From contig NC_064230.1 in the NCBI RefSeq assembly GCF_023101765.2, positions 2,728,001 to 2,792,000 on the forward strand: a stretch of DNA of 64,000 nt, given 5' to 3'. Under the pieces are notes generated by a model that worked only from the letters and a program-made list of their open reading frames with translations, was not told the DNA's origin and made no database searches. Positions 10,914-23,200 of this stretch are shown here, in pieces. The position numbers and the translations under genes are program-made. The first letter of the stretch is position 1. Each line of letters opens with the position of its first letter. Origin of the DNA: Spodoptera frugiperda (lineage: Eukaryota; Arthropoda; Insecta; Lepidoptera; Noctuidae).

Positions 10914-13900
10914 CCGGTAAACGAGCCTGATCACCTGATGGTAAGTAATCGCCGCCGCCCATGGATAGTTGAAATACTAGAGGCGTTACAAGTGCGTTGT
11001 TAGCCTTTTGGGGGTTAGGAATTTAAGGTTTGTTTGGGATTGGGAAGATTGGGAATGGGGGTAATTGGGCCTCCGGTAACCTCAGTCACACAATGCAAGC
11101 GTTGTTTCACGTCGGTTTTCTGCTCGGCTGTGGTGTCACTCCGGTCGAGCCGGCCCAGCAGTGCCGAAGCATGGCTCTCCAACACTTAAATTATTTTTAA
11201 CTCGTTTCTGCCAGCTGCTTCGCCCGCGTTCCCATGGGATTAATAGTATCTTATGTGATGGGATATCCCATCACCTAAGGCAGCTCATTCCCTGTCTGTA
11301 TACCAAATTTTATCAAAATCCGTTCAGTACTTTTACCGTGATTGACAGACAAACATCCAAACAAATCAACTTTCAGATGTATAATACTAGTGTGATTCGG
11401 AATTTTCAATTCGGAACTACAAATATAATGGCGGCCCGGAGGTTTCAAGCATGAGGTTGTGGGTTTAAAACCTCCCAACGGCAAGTACAATCAAATAGTG
11501 TCTTTTCCCAATGTTATACGTACTCTCTAACATTATTTAGACACCACTGCGCAATCGGTAGAAAGAAAACATAAATAGTACAGAATTCTCTGTGTGACGT
11601 AGGTGGGCTGATTGCTAATCTAATCTACTCTTTATCTATATTCAAAATATTCAGTGTTTATCCACGATCGGTATACCTATGTATAGTGCTGTAATCTAGA
11701 TTTCCATCCCGCCTCTTCCCGCGGGTGTGATAATCTGACCATTTGACACAAAATTAAATGTGCTTGCTCAACCGGAGTGATACCACGGTCTTACAGAAAA
11801 CCGACGTGAAACAACGCTTGCGTTGTGTGAGTGATGGGGTTGCCGAAGGCCTAATTAGTCCCCTTTCCAATCTTCCCACTTCCCGATTTCCTTACAACCC
11901 TTAAATTCCTAACCCCCAAAGGCCGGCAACGTACTTGTAACGCCTCTAGTGTTTCGGGTGTCCATGGTCGGCGGCGTTAGCTGATCTATACTTATTTAAA
12001 ATATTCATTGTTTATCTATGCTATGTAATATTCATTTTACTACCTTTGGAATGAATGGTTTTGCCACCATTGCTCTTCTTCCCACGGGTGTGATAATCTG
12101 ACCATTTGGCACAAATGTGCTTGCTGCAACCGGAGTACCTAGCGGGTTTAACGGGCCTGATCCGAAACTTCGGACTACCTAGCGGGTTTACCGGGGCTGC
12201 GGATCGAAAAGTAGGAATAGGAACGGGGTTGTTTTTGTAGTCAGTAAGAGTCTGACACTCCCTCTCGCCTCGCCCAAGGCGGGAGAAGTCATTGGATGTT
12301 TTTCTCCCCGCAAAATCTTTTTTTTACGTGTTTTTAGAGGCGTTACAAGTGCATTGCCGGCCTTTTGGGGGTTAGGAATTTAAGGGCTTTTAGGAAATCA
12401 GGAATTGGGAAGATTGGGAAGGGGGAAATTAGGCCTCCGGTAACCTCACTCACACAACGAAACACAACGCAAGTGATGTTTCACATCGGTTTTCTGCTCG
12501 GCCGTGGTATCACTCCGGTCGAGCCGGCCCATTCGTGCCGAAGCATGGCTCTCCCACACTTGTATAAGTAATACCTCTCATTACTTTTTTTTTATGTCAA
12601 TCAATTGTCATTTAAATTTTTTTCGGCAATGCAAAGTTCACCTAAGCACATTCTTTTTAAATACACAAAAAACTAAAACGCATCATGACGAGACAATTTT
12701 AAAACGATAATTATCAACATATTTTTATGATATAAAGATTTGATTACGTTTCTTATCTATCTGGACACAAATTCACTGTTTTGCGGACTGATAATTATTT
12801 AATTTAATTAGGTCTTTTGTATTCGTAATGAATCTCTTTCTTTTTTTTATGAAACACGCCGGTTATCGAGCTGATGTATTACCTGATGGTAAGCAATCGC
12901 CGCCACAAGTGCGTTACCGGCTTTTTGGGAGTTAGGAATTTAAGGGTTGTTGTTCGGGAATGGGGATGCGGAAGATTGGGAAGGGGGAATTGGGCCTCCG
13001 GTAACCTCACTCACACAACGAAACACAACGCAAGCGTTGTTTCACGTCGGTTTTCTGTGAGGCCGTGGTATCACTACGGTCGAGCCGACCCATTCGTGCC
13101 GAAGCATGGCTCTCCCACACTTCTTTTTCGTTAGAAGACTCGGTCCCCCTTATCGGTGCTGGAGGTGGCCACCGGGGTAGTTTTAGTGAAGAATTCCACA
13201 CTCCCTAGTCTTTCTCCTCAAAAAGCTAGGCGCCTTTTGAAGGTTTCCCCCTGTCATTAAAAAAGAAAGTCTTTCTTACTCCTACTCATACTGAATTTCT
13301 GTTTTTTTCTATGGTATAATTCGGTAAACGAGCAGACGGATCATTTGATGGTAAGCAATCACCGCCGCCCATGGACACCCGAAACACCAGAGGCGTTATA
13401 AGTGCTTTACTGAACTTTTGGAGGTTAGGAATTTAAGGGTTGTTGGGGAATTTGGGATTAGGAAGATTGTGATACTTGGTGTAATTAGGCCCCCGGTAAC
13501 CTCACTCACACAACGCAACCGTTGTTTTACGTCGGTTTTCTGTGTGGCCGTGGTAGCACTCCGGTCGAGCCGGCCCAGCAATGCCGAATGGCATGGCTCT
13601 CCCACAATGTGTCAACTTCTTCCTCCATTCTCCCCTAAATGACGTCATTCTCTCAAGTGTTGATGATGATGATTACAATAGGGATGATGACTGGGTAAAA
13701 AATAAATTGTTACAACTTTTCAATACAATAAAATATTCAAAAATAATCTCTCTCTCTCTCTCATTCAGAAATTTGATGAACTACTTAATTTTAGATTTTT
13801 TCTAGCTAAATTTCTAGAAATAAGTCTGCTATTTGACGTCAAAAACTTATGACGTCATCATAGAGTATTTCATACTTGAAGTTCATAGAAGATATCGTTT

Positions 13901-14128
13901 TTGACATTTCGACAAAAGTTTTTTTTTTTAAACTTTGCCCCACATTAGGATTTTCTCCTGTATCGTGGTTGCGTTTACAAACATACAATTTCACATGCAC
14001 ATGACACCCAGAACCGAAACAACAATTTGTGGATCACACAAAGAGTTGCTCCGTGCGGGAATCGAACCCGCTACCCGTTGCACGGCAGCCAGTTGCCCAG
14101 CCACCGCGCCAACCGTGCAGTCAAATTG
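10914..14128. repeat. SINE cluster upstream of the metalloprotease exons
   Basis: R1 copies: 10914-11187 (-), 11758-11985 (+), 12335-12560 (-), 12857-13121 (-), 13320-13607 (-). R4 copy: 12140-12310 (+). 11210-11400 is a LINE-type tail. 13650-13915 is a repeat with GACGTC motifs also found at 23735, 34310 and 46010. 13932-14128 is a minus R2 tRNA-derived SINE ending 59 bp before the first protease exon. I looked here for the missing N-terminal protease exons and found none. Confidence 0.75.
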
Positions 14129-14187
14129 AATTTGACTAGTAGGAAACTAGCCTATTGTATTAATTGATCTATTTTCTTTTGTTTCAG

Positions 14188-14299
14188 AAAATGTCCAACG
14201 CGTCAAGTGTTCGTCCGAGACGGGAGAACGCATTGCATAGATCAGTGTAATGCTGAGACTATGTGCGGCGAGGTGAAGGTCCCGGAGGAGCATCTCAAT
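14188..14299 (+). CDS. Protease exon 1 of those found (N-terminal Cys region)
   Basis: Acceptor TTTCAG, donor GTAAGT. Encodes CPTRQVFV then HCIDQC and [11 protein letters not shown], which fits the conserved leishmanolysin stretch ending in (I/V)P-x-x-HL. It begins with the third base of a split codon, so an upstream exon must exist. Confidence 0.88.
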
Positions 14300-17200
14300 G
14301 TAAGTGCCTTGTTTTCATCATCCATACTTAATAGCTACTTCCGCGCGGTTTCACTCGCTCTGCTCGGTCTCCTATTGGTTATAGCGTCATGTTTAATAGC
14401 CTATAGCCTTTCTCGATAAATGCACTATCCAACACTAAAAGAATTTTTCAAATCGGACCAGTAGTTCCGGAGATTAGCGCGTTCAAACAAACAAACAATC
14501 AAACAAACTCTTCAGCTTTATAATATTAGTATTGATATAGGGTGACTGGTAAATTAGTGAACGATATTTAAACACGTGATTGTACTGATGGATGCGTTTG
14601 GCTGCCACCAATCATATTCATTGGTTTAATAGCTTAGCTCTGGTAGAAACGGACTCAACTAAGCTACATAGCTCAGCTGCTATGGATGGCTTCCCTACTA
14701 TCGATACATCGCATACTCGAGCTGTGCATCTTCCTGGCACAGCTTTTTGGCATCCATCATCATCAATGACTTCTCTCGCCTCGTGCGAGGCGAGAGGGAG
14801 TGTCAGACGCTTACTGACTAAAAACCACCCCGTTCCTACTCCTGCTTTTCGAACCGGAGCCCCGGTAAACCCGCCAGGTAGTCAGCTAGGCCGCAGCTCC
14901 GGATCAGGCATCAGCCCTACTGGCCCCTATCTATGGTGATCTGATGGCTTTTTGAGGCGCGCGCGGAAAGCGACGCGCCGCGAAAAATTACCCCGCGGGA
15001 AAAATTACCCCTAAGGTTGCTTTTCTACCAGGGACATGCCATCCTACGTTGCTGTGTGTTAGACTTCCACCTATCATATTCATTGGTATACATAATTTGG
15101 CATTGGTGGAAACGGGCACAGCTCAGCTATCTTTTTTATATGGAAAGATGCGTGATATGGATGGCTTCTGTAATATCGATACATTGCATACTTCATCGCA
15201 CAGCTACATATCTTAGTATCAGTGGAAACAATCACATAGTTTCACAGCTTAGCTATTACATCTTCATAGCAAGCCACATAGCACAATCTCTGATGAAAAA
15301 GCACTCTTAACCCACGATTTTAAAATATAAAACTCATTGAACCTAAAAAAAAAACAACTAATTTATTACAAAATAAAAAGTAACTGCTATCTCTTTCTAA
15401 TTCGCGGCGTATCCGGCTTCGGTAACTCTTTCTCCCACCAATTCTCCTGCTTATTACTTCTTCTAGGTATAAGCAGAGACATCGGTCCACTCGTCGCGAT
15501 CAAACTCACTCTCTTATTATCATACTGGTCAAATTCTTCCTCTCCATTTTTACTCGTAGTCATATCAATTTCAAAAGCCCTTTTTTGAAACGTCTCGTTC
15601 TCTGGAAATTCATCTGGCGTTGTCTTATGTCTTAAATCTTCTGCCACTGTATTATCCTCTATAGAAGCTACATGTGATATAACCATGTTACTATCTTGTT
15701 TAGGTTTCTTATTTGATTTTGTACATTCAGTCGTACCTAGAGTATGGAATGTATATTGAATTTTATCATCGTATCTTTCTCTTTCTTCTCCATTTGTCTT
15801 TTTATCGTCGACTTCTTCTAATTCTCTATTAGTCGCTGTATCTGTTTGTGTGTCCGCTATATATCTACTCTGAACTTCATACGGATTTCCTATACTTAGC
15901 GGTTCATCTTTTGTTTTTTCTGTGTCTCTGTTCGTTTCAATAGAACTTGATTTTTCTTTTTCTTTACCTAATATGTCTTCTGCGGATTTTATTTTATCTT
16001 GCATTCTGGTTTCTTCTATGTCTAAGCCGCGTTTTTCTATGTTATATTTATCATTTTCTTCTGAAACGTGGTCAGATATGTCTTGTAGTATTGGTTGGTT
16101 ATTGTCTTGTGCTTCTAAAGTACGCATCATTTTCTCAGTAGCTCTTGCTATGAAATCTGCTATTTTGTCCGATATAGATTCTGATACGAATTTTCTTGCC
16201 ATTTTTTTCACATCGTCTATGTTTGCTGTTAGTAGTACTAGTGTGTGGGCTATATGCGTCAGTAATAACAGGTTTAATGCTGAAACAAATGAGATATTTT
16301 TAGAGGAATGGACTTTATTTTTCGATATAAAGTACTAGGTAGGTTCTTATTGATCATGATGTTTTATGCCTTCTTTAAGAAATGGACTATGGACAATAAT
16401 CATTCACTAGTTCAAGTAACAAGCTTCTTTCTTTCTTCAGCTTCATAAGTATAGATAAATATTGTATAGCTATCAAAATGCAATGCTTCGGCACGAATGG
16501 GTCGGTTCGACCGGAGTGATACCACGGCCTCACAGTATACCGACGTGCAACAACGCTTGTATTGGGTTTCGTTGTGTGAGTGAGGTTACCGGAGGCCTAA
16601 TCCAACTATCCTGAAATTCTTAACCCCCAAAAGGCCGGCAACGCACTTGCAACGCCTCTGGTGCTTCAAGTGTCCATGGGCGGTGGCAATTGCTTACCAT
16701 CAGGTGATCCGTCTAGTCGTTTACCGGCTTATACCATAAAAAAGCCATTTTTATTTCATTTGGTAAAAACATTTATATTTTTTCTATTATGTAACATTAC
16801 AAAGTCACTTACCACTAACACAGAATTTACATGGAATCAACATATTTTACTAAATCTAAAATTTACCTAGAACTAAATTGAAAAACATAAAATTATGTAT
16901 TTTGTTCCACTCTTATTCTTATTGAAACGACTTATGTTATTTGTGACTGATTTTATTCGCTTTTTTTATTGGTTTCTATACTTATTTTTTAGTCCGAGGT
17001 TTTCTTAACATTTAAGTAATATAAAATTACTATGATCTGTCCGTCCGTTACCATCAGTTGACTGGACAATCTCTTTACATGAGCTCGACATATTTTACAT
17101 TAGCTCATGACGATACCTAAGTATTGTCGCCTAGTCACGCTACCATCAGTTGACTGGACAATCTAAAATTATGAGCTGCTGTTTACATGTGAACATTCTC

Positions 17201-20200
17201 ATGACGATACCTAAGTACGTGTGTCGCCTGGACAGTCACCGCTACCATCAGTTGACTGGACTATCTCTTTACATGAGCTGCTTGTTTTCTATACTTATTT
17301 TTACTCCAAGGTTTTGTTAACATTTAGGTAATATAATATTACTATGATCTGTCCGTCCGTTACTGGCTATTTCATTACGCCTGTCGCCTGGACAGTCACC
17401 GCTGCCATCAGTTGACTGGACAATCTCTTTACATGAGCTGCTGTTTACATGTGAACATTAGCTCATGACGATACCTAAGTACGTGTGTCGCCTGGACAGT
17501 CACCGCTACCATCAGTTGACTGGACAATCTCTTTACATGAGCTGCTGTTTACATGTGAACATTAGCTCATGGCGATACCTAAGTACGTGTGTCGCCTGGA
17601 CAGTCACCGCTACCATCAGTTGACTGGACACCCCCTTCATGAGTTGCTGTTCTATTTTATACTTTATCCTCATGTGTTTAATATTGTTTTTTGGTTATTT
17701 TCAGCTCTGTTACGTTTGTAACAGTACCGGGCATAACTGCAGAGCGTTGCCTCGAAATATCCGAATAGAAGAAGAGATACCGACAGAACTGGATGGCAAC
17801 TCTATCAATGAGGGAACAGAAGTACCTCCAGGTAAGAAAGAGATGCATATATTGAAGTACCACCAGGTAAGAAAGAGATGCATATATTGAAGTACCTCTA
17901 GGTAAGAAAGAGATGCATATCGACGGTAAAAAGGAAATAGGGTATAAGCAGTATAAGCGACATTTTGGTCAAAAATGAGTTTATTATGCTATCCTACGTA
18001 AAATTTCCGCTCTTGCGAATGCGCTTACTCTAATGGCTCTACGATGACATTTTTGGCGTTTATATCCTAGCAAAAAAAAAATCATTTTTCTGGTATTATT
18101 TCAACGACCGACGAGTTTAAACGGCTCTCCTGAACATTTCATTTTTTGTCGCTTATCCTATTTCCTTTTAACAGTCGATATATTGAATTACATTATGTTT
18201 AACTATCTTATTTACTCTGTCTTTTACGGGGATGGCCGAACAGTTTCGAGATACACCGAGTAGTTTCAGTGTGATTGATGGACAAACATCCATACAAACA
18301 AATCCGGAGCTGCGGACAACGTAACAGGTTGTCGGGACCCCGGCTCAAAGCAGGAGAGGGAACGAGATGGTTTTTAGTTACTAAGAGTCTGACACTCCTT
18401 CTCGCCTAACCGAAGGCGGGTGAAGTCAACTAGAGGACTGACTGACAGACAGATATTTTTAATATTTTGTTTGACGTTCAAAAGTGCCTTCCTTGATCTA
18501 ATTGAAATACATGATTTTTAGTCTGTTACGAAACAAAGAGAAAAGAAATCTTTTGTTCTTTTCTCACTTTGACATCGTAAGCTTCTCATCTTTCCAGTGA
18601 CGGACCCTACTGCTGCAGTAGACTATCCAGGAGTGAATGATACAGACTTCGTGCTTTACGTCAGTGCTGTGGAGACGGAGCGGTGTCGCCGCGGACAGAC
18701 GGTGGCCTACGCCTCTCACTGCCAGCAGGAATCAGCGTTAGACAGGTCACCCATCCATTTCTATACCTTGGCTTGTTGTGCTTAACTTTTGGGGAGTTGA
18801 TGGTTTTGGTGTTATTTTAAGATTCGTTTTTAGTTTTATTTTATAAACGAGCAGACGGATCACCTGATGGTAAGCAATCGCCGCCGCCCATGGATGAAAC
18901 GTCAACGGCGTTACAAGTGCGTTGCCGGACTTTTGGGGTTAGGAATTTAAGAGTTTATCGGGAATTAGGTATTGGAAAGAGGGGTAATTGGGCCTCCGGT
19001 AACCTCACTCACACAACGCAAGCGTTATTTCACGTCGGTTTTCTGTGAGTCCATGGTATCACTCTGGTCGAGCCTGCCCATTCTCCCACTTCATCGAAAA
19101 AATAGTTTATAATATTAGTTTTTTCTTCAGAGTAGTCGGATAGGAAATGCCGGCCTCATCTAGTTATTTAAGAGATTGGCGTGTAAAAGAGTTACATTAG
19201 TAACCTATTTGCAAAAATAAATATTATTTATGATCGCACACCTAGTAATATATTGGCACATTTACGGTTTTCATAGTTTACCTGACTTGTTTAGTTTTTA
19301 GTTTACTGACCAATGAACCGTTGTTTTACGTGCGTGAGGGGGGAAACTACAATAATGGTATAATGACACTTACGATCTCTCTCGATGAATATGGAAATGA
19401 ATAGATTAATATGCACTTTTAAACACGTAAACCATATAAAGTCAAAAATATAAAGATATAAGCGACAAATCCATTCTCCCGCACTTTTTAAAAATTAGTT
19501 TAAATTACTTTATAATATTAGTTTCCTTTTCTTCCACAGGCCAGTGGCAGGACACGCCAACTTCTGTCCAGGCGAACTGTCCACTAACAACAGGGACCTA
19601 CCCTCCGTGCTGTCCACTGTCAAACATGAGATGCTTCACGCGCTGGGCTTCAGTGTGTCACTGTTCGCATTTTACAGGTAAATAATATACATTAATAATG
19701 TAAATAGGGTGACTGGTAATTAGTGAACGATATTTAAACACGTGATTGTACTCGTGATTACAAACAACTTTCCCGAAGAAACTTTTTTTGTATACTCATT
19801 AGTTTTATTTTTATCACGATAAAATTAATACGTGATGCAAAAACTTTGGACCGCTTTTTACGAAAATTGCGCGGACGTAGGAGCATAAAATTTAGTACAC
19901 TTATAGTTTATGTGTAGGAGAAATGCAGAACGCTAATATTTATCAAAAATAATGCTTATAAACTACATTAAATAAATAAATAAAACATTACACACACTAC
20001 CATGCATAGTACCTATCTGATTGTATTTGACAAAGCGTCAAAACTGACAGACATTGCGATGATATTCTCATGTCTTATATGAATAGAGTTTTATAAAAGA
20101 GTTTGTTTGAGTTTGAGTTTAATAAAAATTGTCCTTGAACGTATGTCAAGTGGTATTGTAAATTAAATCGCATATGGTCGAATTCCGACCACTAGGCGAC

Positions 20201-23200
20201 CACTAGTCTTCTTTACTCAATGAAAAATTAAAGCTTCAACTGTTCAAATGAAATGAAATTGAATGTATTTATTTGCGAGAATTATATGTAGTACATTTGT
20301 AAACTTAAAATTATATGCTTGCTGTGGTTACCTATAATTATAAATACAGATAAACCGAAAGTATTTTCTATATTACTGTTATTTTCATTGAGCAATATTA
20401 CTGTATTTATGTTGGTGACACTTAATAAATAAATACATGGAATTTAATAAAATGTTCACAAATAATCGCATTGCGACGAGGATGACAGTGCTAATCTGCT
20501 CCGTGAAGTGAAGCTTGCTTCCAATCACGTCGGGGTCACCCCTTTAGGGAACAGAGAGTAAAGTTCCCTAAGAAAAGGAGGATCCTCCGATCAGGCGAGG
20601 TGATCGTGCCTGGCGGGCTTTCTGCCCAACTGTTGTTCGTTGGGATTTTCTATCCATGTTTATTCGCATGTAAACTTCACATATGCGATGTAGGATTTAT
20701 GTCGTCATCCGTTGATTTGCTCGTCGATAGTCTATGTGCGACTTCTGTCATCTGTCACTTGTTATGTGTCGCGCTACAACACTTATTAATTGACTAGCTG
20801 ATGTCTACAGCTTCGCTCGCGTGGATTACTGGACTTTGTGGCTTTATTTTCTGAAATAAAATGTTTTGTTTTTCAGAGACGAAAATGGAGAGCCATTGAC
20901 TGAACGAAGACCTGATACAGGAAATCCACCGATGGACGAAGAGTAAGTTATTCATTAATTAAAACTAATCAAATTTCATTACATAAAACTTCATTTTTAT
21001 CGAATAGAGGTCAATTTTTTTTTATAGATGTAAATCATCCAATGTCTTCTCCCGCCTTGGGCGAGACGGACTTCCTAGCGGGTTTACCGAGGCTCCGGCA
21101 CAAAAAGCAGGAGTAGGAACGGGGTAGTTTTTAGTCAGTAAGAGTCTGACACTCCCTTTCGCCTCGCCCAAGGCGCGAGAAACCATAGGATGATTTTTCT
21201 CACCTCAAAAAAAGGCATAGCACATCTCTGGTAGAAAAGCACTCAAACGCAAGTCGTATTGTCGCACTGGTTTTTTAGGCATTCCGGTCAAGCCAGCTAT
21301 TTTAAAAAGGTACAATGGTTAAGAATTACTATGGAAAAGTAAGTACCAGTTTCAAATTAAAAATTATAGTTCATTGTTTTAGATACAATTATGTATTATG
21401 TATTCATTAATATTAGTAATAAGTAATAATATTGTATAAGTATAAGAGCGCCACTGTCGCTAACAAACTGTTACTACACTTTTTTGATGTAAAAGTTGGT
21501 GGTGAATAAAAGTTAAAAAAATGTGTTTACTTCCAGACTACAGATCCACAAATGGTCTGATCGTGTGGTGAAGAATATTACACGGAAGAACTGGATGATC
21601 CGAGGAGGGTACATGGAGAGGACGTTCCACATGGTCGTCACTCCCAGGGTCGTGAAAGAGGTACGTCCCTTTTTTTTTTATGGAATAGGAGGCAAACGAG
21701 CAAACGAGTCACCTGATGGTAAGCGATCAGCGCCGCCCATGGACGGGTGTCCATGGGCGGCGCTGATCGCTGATCGTTGATCGCAACACCAGAGGAGTCA
21801 CAGGTGCGTTGCCGGCCTTTTTTAAAGGAGTAAGCTCTTTTCTTGAAGGTTTGAAGGTCGTATCGGTTCGGAAATACCGCGGACGACAGCTCATTCCACA
21901 GTTTTGCACATTTTTTTTTATATTGCTGCTGTTTTTAAGTCTTTGACTGCCAATAGAAAACTGTTGAAGGCAAATCCTCCGCTAACGTCGGTCACCGGTG
22001 AACACCGCGGCGTTCAATGTGTTAAAAAAAGAAATGGAAGAAAAGGAAAGACTGTTGGAAAGATTATTTGTTGTAGATTATTTTAAAATGTAAGACGCGT
22101 ATTTTTCATTTTTTTACGGAAACAAATACTTTCAAATACATATATCGATTTGTAATATCGCGTGACATCACTTTTGTGTACGTTTTATACTCAATAGTGA
22201 CGTAGTTAGCTCCTAAACTTGGACACGTTTTGTGTAAGCATTGTTATCTTATATGACAAAATAAAAAAATACGTGTCCAATATTTTTTCATTACCTAATT
22301 GACGGACTAAATAGATTTTTAATTTTCATACCCCGTCATCATCCCTATTGAACACATAATATCATGGTATTTTTCTTTCCAGGTGCGAGATCACTTCAAC
22401 TGCTCAGAATTGGAGGGCGCTGAGTTAGAAGACCAGGGCGGCGACGGTACAGCGCTCACTCACTGGGAGAAGAGGATATTTGAGGTATGGTCCAAAATTT
22501 TAACTTAAGATTAAGACCACTAACGCACCCGACTCTACGTTTCGTTTCTGATTAGCGCATTGAGCAAGCGTGGTGATTAATGCTCAAACCTTCTCCGTGT
22601 GAGAAGAGGCCTTTCGTCAGCAGTGGCCACTTATAGGCTGTTGATGATGATGAGGAACGCATCTGACTCCTCTTACTATCTGTTACATAACTATAGGAAT
22701 ACATGACTAATGTCCGACCACTATAAGTGTGGGAGAGCCATGTTTCGGCACTGCTGGGCCGGCTCGACCGGCGTGATACTACGGCCTCACAGAAAACCAA
22801 CGTGAAACAACAAACAAACAACGCACTTGTAACGCCTCTTCGTACATACATGCAAACATTATATAAAAACTAAAAAAAAAAACAAATTAAATTCATAATC
22901 CTCTTTTCGGTGTGCGTGCGGCGCGTCGCGTTCCGCCTCAAAGAGCCATCAGACCACCACAGATGGGGCCCAGTAGGGCTGATGCCTGATCCGGAGCTAC
23001 GGACTACCTAGCGGGTTTACCGGGGCTCCGGCTCGAAAAGCAGGAGAAGGAACGGGGTGGTTTTTAGTCAGTAAGAGTCTGACACTCCCTCTCGCCTCAC
23101 CCAAGGCGGGAGAAGTCATTGGATGATTTTCCCCCTCAAAACAAAAACCCTCCTTTCGGTCTTCGCCGCAGTCGCATAGGGAATATAGGGACACTGCGCG

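Noticed and set aside
15922..16338. 138-codon plus-strand frame with hydrophobic stretches
   Set aside because: Antisense shadow of gene A, whose minus-strand frame is longer and has a signal peptide and matching splice sites.
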